A stretch of DNA of 9,891 bases from Gammaproteobacteria bacterium. GTDB lineage: Bacteria > Pseudomonadota > Gammaproteobacteria > GCF-002020875. Below are positions 1 to 6,171 of the stretch, piece after piece. The translations under genes were made by a program, and so were the position numbers. The notes under the pieces are model-generated. The model was given only the letters and a program-made list of their open reading frames with translations, made no database searches and was not told the origin of the DNA. How positions within the stretch are numbered: the first letter of the stretch is position 1; each line of letters starts with the position of its first letter. The stretch is from the NCBI GenBank assembly GCA_018671205.1, contig JABHIC010000226.1, positions 1 through 9,891 of the forward strand. Reading direction: 5' to 3'.

Positions 1-782
1 CAGTCCGCCAGCGAGGGTGGCGGGTCTTTGCCACAGCACGTAAAGCAGAAGATGTCATACAACTGCAACGCCAGGGGCTAGAGAGCCTGCCGCTTGACCT
101 GGATCAATCAGACTCCATTCACGCCGCACTGGAACAGGTTCTGCAACAGACCGGAGGGAGACTGGATGCCCTTTTCAACAATGGCGCCTATGGGCAGCCC
201 GGAGCGGTTGAGGATCTCTCTCGTGAGACGCTACGCAGTCAGTTCGAGACCAACCTCTTTGGCACGACAGAGCTGATCAATGCGGTAATCCCGGTGATGC
301 GCCGCCAAGGGCATGGACGAATTATCCAGAACAGTTCTGTACTCGGTTTTGTGGTGATGCCCTACCGGGGAGCCTACAACGCCAGTAAATTTGCCCTTGA
401 AGGGCTGACGGATACGTTGCGACTGGAACTTAAAGGAAGCGGCATTCACCTCTCCCTGATCCAACCCGGCCCGATTGAGTCCCGTTTCCGCTCCAATGCC
501 TATCAGGCTTTCAAACAGAACATTAACCCCGAGCAGAGCCCCCACCGCGCCAATTATGCTCTCATGGAGCAGCGACTCAAGAAACCCGGCCCGGCCGCCC
601 CCTTCACACTACCTGCCGATGCGGTGGCCAGGAAGCTCATTCACGCACTGGAAAGTCGTCGCCCAAAAACCCGCTATCCTGTCACCTTTCCTACCCATCT
701 ATTCGCCATACTCAAGCGACTACTCCCTGACCGTCTGCTCGACTCAATGCTGATCAAGGCATCGGGCGATGGAAAAAGGTAG
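1..782 (+). CDS. YbbO-like short-chain dehydrogenase/reductase, 5' end cut by window edge
   Basis: This is an NAD(P)-dependent oxidoreductase of the classical SDR family, probably cytosolic. The frame is open from the edge (first full codon at base 3) to a TAG at 780-782, giving 259 visible residues. Visible SDR marks are NNGAYG (the NNAG-type motif), FETNLFGT, the catalytic serine in NSSVLG (visible residue 112), and YNASK with Tyr125 and Lys129. The C-terminal RYPVT and LKRLLP segments match E. coli YbbO as I remember it, which is reported to act as an NADP-dependent aldehyde reductase. About 20-25 N-terminal residues with the glycine-rich TGxxxGIG cofactor loop should lie outside the window. 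The active-site triad is intact and no frameshift is seen, so the gene appears functional. SDR membership is secure; the substrate is inferred from YbbO only. No convincing terminator follows it. Confidence 0.93.
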   Translation, partial: VRQRGWRVFATARKAEDVIQLQRQGLESLPLDLDQSDSIHAALEQVLQQTGGRLDALFNNGAYGQPGAVEDLSRETLRSQFETNLFGTTELINAVIPVMRRQGHGRIIQNSSVLGFVVMPYRGAYNASKFALEGLTDTLRLELKGSGIHLSLIQPGPIESRFRSNAYQAFKQNINPEQSPHRANYALMEQRLKKPGPAAPFTLPADAVARKLIHALESRRPKTRYPVTFPTHLFAILKRLLPDRLLDSMLIKASGDGKR

Positions 783-826
783 TCCAGGCTCTATTGGATC
801 TAGGAGCCTTGTCCGAGAATCCTCAG

Positions 827-855
827 TTGAAATAAGACATTAATTCATCTAATAT
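827..855 (+). promoter_or_regulatory. Sigma70-type promoter for the small HTH/coiled-coil gene
   Basis: TTGAAA at 827-832 (5 of 6 matches to TTGACA) is followed after exactly 17 bases by TAATAT at 850-855 (5 of 6 matches to TATAAT). The predicted transcription start is near 862, which gives a leader of about 44 bases before the GTG at 906. The site lies between the SDR stop and the next gene, so that gene probably has its own promoter. This is read from the sequence; no activity data are implied. Confidence 0.6.
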
Positions 856-900
856 CCCTATCTTATGAACCTCTCCAAGCAACCAAATTTCATAGGGATA
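853..900. repeat. Perfect 9-base inverted repeat over the -10 box and Shine-Dalgarno
   Basis: TATCCCTAT at 853-861 is the exact reverse complement of ATAGGGATA at 892-900, with 30 bases between. The left arm overlaps the last bases of the -10 box (850-855) and the expected transcription start. The right arm contains AGGGA, the Shine-Dalgarno of the gene at 906. Because most of the left arm precedes the predicted start, a DNA operator is more likely than an RNA hairpin. A second, shorter pairing, TATGAA 864-869 with TTCATA 889-894, lies inside the predicted transcript and could fold near the ribosome site. Autoregulation by the downstream HTH protein is a guess. Confidence 0.5.
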
Positions 901-905
901 AAAAA

Positions 906-1349
906 GTGAGTATAGAGGCACTGCCCGTTGCCCGGGCCGCCAAAGAGCTGGGAATCAATCGCAAAGAGATTCAACAGAAGATACAGACCGGTGAACTCAA
1001 AACCTTTGAGGGCAAGGTCTCTATGGTGCAGCTAGAGGCGGTCTTTCCCACTGCAACCAGAATGGAGAGCTCCTCTATTATAGAGAAAATGGAGTTTATC
1101 AAGGATCACGCCTACTCCAAACGGGTTCAAACTGCCCATATCCCTGACAGCTACGTGCTGATGGGGCAGCTACAGAAGTTACGGATGGAGCTGCGAATGG
1201 CACGTGAGGAGAAGATGGCTCACCTACGCCTGATCAGCGAGCTGACAACCCATCTGCAGGATATGCAAAAAAGTTGTGACAGTCATCAGAAAATATTGAT
1301 TGCAAACCTGCTACGGTTGATTGCTCATGGTGCTGAAAAGCAGCCATAA
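906..1349 (+). CDS. Small HTH plus coiled-coil protein of unknown function
   Basis: The function is not recognised. The 147-residue protein starts with GTG at 906, preceded by AGGGA at 894-898 with a 7-base gap, and ends in TAA. Residues 5-22 (PVARAAKELGINRKEIQQ) look like a helix-turn-helix, and 23-48 (IQTGELKTFEGKVSMVQL and on) resemble the wing of MerR- or excisionase-type DNA-binding folds. Residues about 84-123 form a methionine-, leucine- and charge-rich helix with coiled-coil character, so it probably dimerises. There is no signal peptide, membrane segment or cysteine cluster (one Cys, at 124). From memory, a similar HTH-plus-helix module forms the N-terminus of some proteobacterial 2Fe-2S/FAD oxidoreductases annotated as CDP-6-deoxyglucoseen reductase-like; here no redox domain follows. 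It has its own promoter and ends 19 bases before the end of convergent clpB. A transcriptional regulator is a reasonable but unproven reading. Confidence 0.85.
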   Translation: MSIEALPVARAAKELGINRKEIQQKIQTGELKTFEGKVSMVQLEAVFPTATRMESSSIIEKMEFIKDHAYSKRVQTAHIPDSYVLMGQLQKLRMELRMAREEKMAHLRLISELTTHLQDMQKSCDSHQKILIANLLRLIAHGAEKQP

Positions 1350-1368
1350 CTCTATAGGGTCCATCTAA

Positions 1369-3960
1369 TCATCCAAAAGTAATCCCCTCACTGCCCTCCT
1401 CAACCCGAACGGTTGAGCCTGGAAGATAATCTCCCGAGAGAATCTTCTGTGCCAGTGGGTTTTCAATCAGATGCTGAATCGCGCGCTTCAGGGGACGTGC
1501 TCCGTAGACCGGATCAAACCCCGTCTCCCCCAACCGGTCCAGTACCGCATCATCAATCTCTAGGCCAATCTCCCGATCCGCCAGACGATGGTGCAGGTAC
1601 TCCACCTGAATCTTGGCAATGGCCCGAATCTCTTCCCGCCCCAGCGGATGAAAGACCACCGACTCATCAATTCGGTTAATGAATTCAGGACGAAAGTGGG
1701 TACCAACAACCTCCATTACCGCCTCTTTTATCAAACCATAATTACGCTCTGCTGAAACCGCCTGATCAGCCAACTTCTGGATCTGCTGTGAGCCCAGGTT
1801 TGAGGTCATCACCACCACCGTATTGCGGAAATCCACCGTGCGCCCCTGCCCATCGGTCAGGCGACCATCATCCAATACCTGCAGCAGCACATTGAAAACA
1901 TCGGGGTGCGCCTTCTCTATCTCATCCATCAGGATCACCGAATAGGGTTTTCTGCGCACCGCCTCAGTCAGATACCCCCCCTCCTCATAACCCACATAGC
2001 CGGGAGGTGCCCCAATCAGCCGAGCCACCGAATGTTTCTCCATAAACTCCGACATATCAATCCGTACCATTGCCTCCTCTGTATCGAAGAGAAAATGGGC
2101 CAGCGCCTTGGTCAACTCGGTCTTACCCACTCCGGTCGGCCCCAGAAAGAGGAAAGAACCATTGGGACGATTGGGGTCAGATAACCCAGCACGAGAGCGA
2201 CGTATCGCATTAGAGACGGCCTCCACCGCCTCATACTGACCAATAACCCGCTCTTTGAGCGCATCCTCCATCCGCAACAACCGCTCGCGCTCCCCCTCCA
2301 ACATCTTGGCGACAGGAATACCCGTCCAGCGGGAGACCACCTCAGCGATCTCCTCATCAGTTACCTTGTTACGCAGCAGCTGATTCTCCTGCTGGCTCCC
2401 CTCAGCCACAGCAGCAGCGCTCAACTGCTGAGACAGCTCTGGAATTTTCCCATATTGAAGCTCTGACATCCGCTCCAGATCACCCGCTCGACGGGCCGTC
2501 TCCAGCTCAATTCGTGCCTGCTCCAGTGACTCTTTAATATGAGTAGTTCCCTGTACTGCCGACTTCTCCGCCTTCCAGATCTCTTCCAGATCGGAGTATT
2601 CACGTTCAAGGCGATCCAACTCCTGCTGCAGATCCTGCAGTCGCCTCCTGGAGGCCTCATCACTCTCTTTTTTTAACGCCTCCCGCTCAATCTTGAGCTG
2701 AATCAGACGACGATCCAGCCGATCCATCTCCTCTGGCATCGAGTCAATCTCCATACGGATACGGGAGCCCGCCTCATCCATCAGATCAATCGCCTTATCG
2801 GGAAGCTGACGGTCGGTAATATAGCGTTGAGACAGTGTGGCCGCCGCAACAATCGCTGGATCCGTAATATCAATACCATGGTGGACCTCATAACGCTCTT
2901 TCAGTCCACGCAGAATTGCGATGGTATCCTCAACCGAGGGCTCATCTACCAGCACCTTCTGAAATCTTCGCTCAAGTGCGGCATCCTTCTCCACATATTT
3001 ACGATACTCATCCAGTGTGGTTGCACCAATACAGTGGAGCTCACCCCGCGCCAATGCCGGTTTTAACATATTTCCCGCATCCATCGACCCCTCTGCCTTA
3101 CCCGCACCCACCATGGTATGGATCTCGTCGATAAAGAGGATCACCTGACCCTCCTGCTTACTGAGGTCATTCAGTACCCCCTTCAGCCGCTCCTCAAACT
3201 CTCCACGAAACTTTGCTCCGGCAATCAGCGTGCCCATATCGAGAGAGAGTAACCGCTTACCCTTGACCCCCTCCGGGACCTCACCATTGACGATGCGTTG
3301 CGCTAACCCCTCGGCAATCGCGGTCTTGCCAACTCCCGGCTCACCAATCAATACCGGATTATTTTTGGTACGGCGCTGCAACACCTGTATTGAACGGCGA
3401 ATCTCATCATCACGCCCAATCACCGGATCCAGCTTTCCCTGCTCCGCCTTCTCAGTCAGATCCACCGTATACTTCTCCAGCGCCTGACGTTGCTCCTCCG
3501 CATTAGGATCATTGACACGCTCACCGCCCCGCATCTGCTCTACCGCCTGCTCCAGCGCCCCTTTTGAACCACCCGCAGCACGCAGCAGCTCCGTAAGCAC
3601 CCCCTTGCTGTCGATTGCCGCAACCACAAACAACTCCGAAGAGATATACTGATCACCTCGCTTCTGAGCCAACTTATCTACCACATTCATCAACTTACCA
3701 AGATCATTGGAGAGATGAACCTCGCCGCCCCCCCCTTCAACAGAGGAGAGACGGTCTAGCGCCTCACCCAGTTTCGAGCGCAATGAGTTGACCTGAACTC
3801 CCGCCAGGGTCAACAGGTGGCGCACACTCCCCCCCTCCTGATCCAACAGCGCCAGCATCAGGTGAATCGGCTCAATAAACTGGTGGTCCTTGCCTACAGC
3901 CAGCGATTGGGCATCCGCCAGGGCGGCCTGAAATTTTGTCGTCAACTTATCCATTCTCAT
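1369..3960 (-). CDS. clpB: ClpB, ATP-dependent protein disaggregase
   Basis: This is a hexameric AAA+ (Hsp104-type) chaperone that works with DnaK/DnaJ/GrpE in the cytosol to pull proteins out of aggregates. It is complete at 863 residues, close to the E. coli length. Domains in order: Clp N-domain (about 1-145); first AAA+ module with Walker A GEPGVGKT (Lys212) and Walker B FIDEIH (Glu279); coiled-coil M-domain (about 410-525) with DRLDRRLIQLK and ARMSELQYG-type motifs; second AAA+ module with GPTGVGKT (Lys613), Walker B MDEIE (Glu680), pore motif GYVGYEEGG and arginine-finger region FINRIDE; then the C-terminal small domain. The start ATG at 3960 gives MRMDKLTTKFQ, matching E. coli MRLDRLTNKFQ; GGAG on the minus strand (3971-3974) lies 10 bases upstream. 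A sigma32-like promoter precedes it. Two details differ from E. coli: pore-loop residue 251 is Phe, and codon 149 is GTC, not GTG. Confidence 0.99.
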   Translation of the reverse strand: MRMDKLTTKFQAALADAQSLAVGKDHQFIEPIHLMLALLDQEGGSVRHLLTLAGVQVNSLRSKLGEALDRLSSVEGGGGEVHLSNDLGKLMNVVDKLAQKRGDQYISSELFVVAAIDSKGVLTELLRAAGGSKGALEQAVEQMRGGERVNDPNAEEQRQALEKYTVDLTEKAEQGKLDPVIGRDDEIRRSIQVLQRRTKNNPVLIGEPGVGKTAIAEGLAQRIVNGEVPEGVKGKRLLSLDMGTLIAGAKFRGEFEERLKGVLNDLSKQEGQVILFIDEIHTMVGAGKAEGSMDAGNMLKPALARGELHCIGATTLDEYRKYVEKDAALERRFQKVLVDEPSVEDTIAILRGLKERYEVHHGIDITDPAIVAAATLSQRYITDRQLPDKAIDLMDEAGSRIRMEIDSMPEEMDRLDRRLIQLKIEREALKKESDEASRRRLQDLQQELDRLEREYSDLEEIWKAEKSAVQGTTHIKESLEQARIELETARRAGDLERMSELQYGKIPELSQQLSAAAVAEGSQQENQLLRNKVTDEEIAEVVSRWTGIPVAKMLEGERERLLRMEDALKERVIGQYEAVEAVSNAIRRSRAGLSDPNRPNGSFLFLGPTGVGKTELTKALAHFLFDTEEAMVRIDMSEFMEKHSVARLIGAPPGYVGYEEGGYLTEAVRRKPYSVILMDEIEKAHPDVFNVLLQVLDDGRLTDGQGRTVDFRNTVVVMTSNLGSQQIQKLADQAVSAERNYGLIKEAVMEVVGTHFRPEFINRIDESVVFHPLGREEIRAIAKIQVEYLHHRLADREIGLEIDDAVLDRLGETGFDPVYGARPLKRAIQHLIENPLAQKILSGDYLPGSTVRVEEGSEGITFG

Positions 3961-4000
3961 GATCTCTATTCTCCAAACTATTTTCTATATCTTGCACAGA

Positions 4001-4029
4001 AGATGGGGACTCTTTCTGCTCTTTTCAAT
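4001..4029 (-). promoter_or_regulatory. Sigma32-type heat-shock promoter for clpB
   Basis: On the minus strand, ATTGAAA (4029-4023) is followed after 14 bases by CCCCATCT (4008-4001). The E. coli sigma32 consensus is CTTGAAA and CCCCATNT with a spacer of about 13-15 bases, so the -10 element is a complete match and the -35 element misses only the first base. Transcription should start near 3994-3996, leaving a leader of about 35 bases before the clpB ATG. Heat-shock control of clpB by RpoH is established in E. coli; the match here supports the same control. Confidence 0.78.
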
Positions 4030-4143
4030 CCACAGAATCATGTAGAATGCGGAGCTGACGCAACAACCACTGGAAAAGCCCATTTAGAGCTGCCCAGAAG
4101 AGACGACCAACAATCCGCTACAGATCGAAGATTGGGAAAGCGT

Positions 4144-5445
4144 ATGAACATAGGATTTATCAGCCTTGGATGCCCCAAGGCCACCGTCGATTCAGAACGT
4201 ATTCTCAGCCAGCTCCGCGCCGAAGGGTACCAGCTCGTAACCCGTTATGATGTTGCAGAGCTGGTCATTATTAACACCTGCGGCTTTATCGATGCCGCAA
4301 TTGAGGAGTCGCTCGACACCATCGGTGAGGCAATAGAGCAGAATGGACGGGTGATTGTTACCGGCTGTCTGGGTGGAGATCGTGAGAAGATCCTCAGTGA
4401 CCACCCTGAAGTGCTGGCAATCACCGGCCCCAATGAGACTGAGGCGGTAATGGCCGCCGTTCATGCAGCACTTCCCCCACCGCAAGACCCACTCACCGAG
4501 CTGCTTCCAGACCGTGCGGTACGACTCCCCCCCAACCACTATGCCTACCTGAAAATTGCCGAGGGATGCAACCAACAGTGCAGTTTTTGCATCATCCCCT
4601 CACTCCGTGGAAAACTGCTCAGCCGCCCCATCGGTGAACTGATGGGTGAGGCGGAGAGGCTGGTAGAGAGTGGAGTAAAAGAGCTTTTGGTGGTTGCGCA
4701 AGATACCGCTGCCTACGGTGCCGATCTCCGCTACCGCAGCGAGATCATCCAGGGACGGGTGGTTACCACCCGTATCGCCACCCTCGCCGATGAGTTGAGC
4801 AGATTGGGTATCTGGATCCGACTCCACTACCTCTACCCCTATCCAGTGATCGACCAACTGATCCCCATGATGGCCGAAGGCATGATCCTCCCTTACCTGG
4901 ATCTCCCGCTGCAACACGCCTCCCCCACCATCCTCAAGGCAATGAGACGCCCCGCTGACCGGGAGAATGCACTACGGCGGATTGAACAGTGGCGAACAAT
5001 ATGCCCTAACCTCACCCTCCGTAGCACCTTTATCGTCGGCTTCCCCGGTGAGACCGAAACCGATTTTGGTGATCTACTCGATTTCCTGGAGGCCGCACAA
5101 CTGGATCGAGCCGGAGCCTTTGCCTACTCCCCGGTCGAGGGTGCTGCCGCTAACCAGCTTCCTGACCCGGTGGATAACGATCTGAAACAGAATCGACTGG
5201 AGCAGTTTATGGCGCTCCAGAGCACAATCAGCGCCAATAAGTTGCAACAGAAGATTGGTACAACAGAGACCATTCTGATCGATAGCGTCACCACCGAGGG
5301 GGCCATTGGCCGCACCCGGGGAGATGCCCCGGAGATTGATGGCGAGGTTCACCTACCCGGAGTCAACCAGCTCTCCAGCGGTAGCTTTGTGAAGGTAACG
5401 GTTGTGGCTGCCGACGAACATGATTTAGAGGGAGAGCTGCTGTGA
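4144..5445 (+). CDS. rimO: RimO, ribosomal protein S12 methylthiotransferase
   Basis: This radical SAM enzyme adds a methylthio group to the beta carbon of a conserved aspartate of ribosomal protein S12 (Asp88/89 in E. coli). The product has 433 residues (E. coli about 441). The N-terminal UPF0004 domain carries the auxiliary [4Fe-4S] cysteines Cys10 (SLGCPK), Cys46 (NTCGFI) and Cys75 (TGCLGG). The radical SAM domain has CNQQCSFC (Cys142, Cys146, Cys149) followed by IIPSLRG, a RimO rather than MiaB signature. Residues about 370-433 form the TRAM domain. The frame is open upstream to 3817, but the family start MNIGFISLGCPK fixes the ATG at 4144, with GGGA at 4134-4137 before it. A weak plus-strand promoter candidate is TTTTCA (4022-4027) and TAGAAT (4043-4048), but its 15-base spacer is short. 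The gene is divergent from clpB and overlaps the next gene by 4 bases. Confidence 0.98.
   Translation: MNIGFISLGCPKATVDSERILSQLRAEGYQLVTRYDVAELVIINTCGFIDAAIEESLDTIGEAIEQNGRVIVTGCLGGDREKILSDHPEVLAITGPNETEAVMAAVHAALPPPQDPLTELLPDRAVRLPPNHYAYLKIAEGCNQQCSFCIIPSLRGKLLSRPIGELMGEAERLVESGVKELLVVAQDTAAYGADLRYRSEIIQGRVVTTRIATLADELSRLGIWIRLHYLYPYPVIDQLIPMMAEGMILPYLDLPLQHASPTILKAMRRPADRENALRRIEQWRTICPNLTLRSTFIVGFPGETETDFGDLLDFLEAAQLDRAGAFAYSPVEGAAANQLPDPVDNDLKQNRLEQFMALQSTISANKLQQKIGTTETILIDSVTTEGAIGRTRGDAPEIDGEVHLPGVNQLSSGSFVKVTVVAADEHDLEGELL
5429..5434 (+). promoter_or_regulatory. Shine-Dalgarno inside rimO that sets the GTG start of the peptidase
   Basis: AGGGAG at 5429-5434 lies 7 bases before GTG at 5442 and within the last codons of rimO. 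The GTG overlaps the rimO stop codon as GTGA (5442-5445). This spacing supports GTG at 5442 as the true start and suggests translational coupling to rimO. Confidence 0.7.
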
Positions 5446-6128
5446 TCTTCGTTATTCTGGGGGCACTACTCCTGGCGGCGATTACCCTGCCCCAGATCTG
5501 GGTGAAACGGGTCATGACGCAATATGATGGGCCCGACTACCGTTACGACCTCAGCGGTGGTGAGCTGGCACGTATCCTCCTCAACCGCTACGGGCTCAGC
5601 CATATCAAGCTGGAGGTAACCGCGGAGGGAGACCATTATGACCCCAGAGACAAAACGGTACGACTGAGTGAAGCCAACCACTCTGGACGCTCTCTCACCG
5701 CCATCACCATCGCAGCCCATGAGGTCGGACACGCCATACAGGAGGATACCGGCTATCAGCCAATGATGCTGCGCTCCAGGCTGATTGGCAAAACCCGGGG
5801 GGCTGAGCGGCTGGGGGCGATGATCCTGATGGCATCTCCAGTCTTTGCAGTGGTGGCTCGCAGACCCCTTCCGGCACTAATCCTCTTCCTTGCGGGGCTG
5901 ATCAGTATGGGGGCTCCGGTAGCGGTCCACCTGGCCACCCTGCCGGTGGAGTTTGATGCCAGCTTCAACCGTGCGCTACCGATTCTGAAGGCCGGCAATC
6001 ACCTCAAAGAAGAAGATGAGGCAGCGGCAAAGAGGCTGCTGAAAGCCGCCGCCTTCACCTATGTCGCCAGCTCACTGGGGAGCCTGCTGAACTTCTGGAG
6101 ATGGTTAAAGGTGATTCGGCGCGGATAA
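5442..6128 (+). CDS. YugP-type membrane zinc metallopeptidase
   Basis: This is a predicted integral-membrane zinc protease of the YugP family (Pfam Zn_peptidase_2), 228 residues. The zinc-binding motif HEVGH is at 93-97, with His93 and His97 as ligands and Glu94 as the catalytic base. A family-typical VEFDAS segment at 169-174 probably supplies the third ligand through Glu170 or a nearby acidic residue. Hydrophobic stretches at about 2-18, 122-138, 142-165 and 203-219 fit membrane segments; the first may be a signal anchor. The segment YYGxS-like in other members is not obvious here, but DPRDKTVRLS before the active site fits the family. The GTG start overlaps the rimO stop and has a strong ribosome site. 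Natural substrates of YugP peptidases are not known to me. The gene ends 43 bases from the convergent helicase gene; no clear terminator lies between. Confidence 0.92.
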   Translation: MIFVILGALLLAAITLPQIWVKRVMTQYDGPDYRYDLSGGELARILLNRYGLSHIKLEVTAEGDHYDPRDKTVRLSEANHSGRSLTAITIAAHEVGHAIQEDTGYQPMMLRSRLIGKTRGAERLGAMILMASPVFAVVARRPLPALILFLAGLISMGAPVAVHLATLPVEFDASFNRALPILKAGNHLKEEDEAAAKRLLKAAAFTYVASSLGSLLNFWRWLKVIRRG

Positions 6129-6171
6129 GGGCAAGGCGCCTATATTAAGCCTCTTATACGTTCCCTCATAA

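Noticed and set aside
786..809. Possible terminator hairpin after the SDR gene: AGGCTC pairing with GAGCCT
   Set aside because: The stem is only 6 base pairs with a 12-base loop and no T-run follows, so an intrinsic terminator is not supported.
3817..4143. Upstream extension of the rimO reading frame into clpB, including an ATG at 4003
   Set aside because: RimO proteins begin just before the SLGCPK motif, the ATG at 4144 has its own ribosome site, and the extension is antisense to clpB and its promoter.
4192..4917. Two minus-strand open frames of 127 and 105 codons within rimO
   Set aside because: They are antisense shadows of conserved rimO codons, with no ribosome site or recognisable motif.
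6129..6171. Possible bidirectional terminator between the peptidase and helicase genes
   Set aside because: Only a GGCGCC palindrome and a 4-base AGGC/GCCT pairing are seen, without a T-run in either direction.
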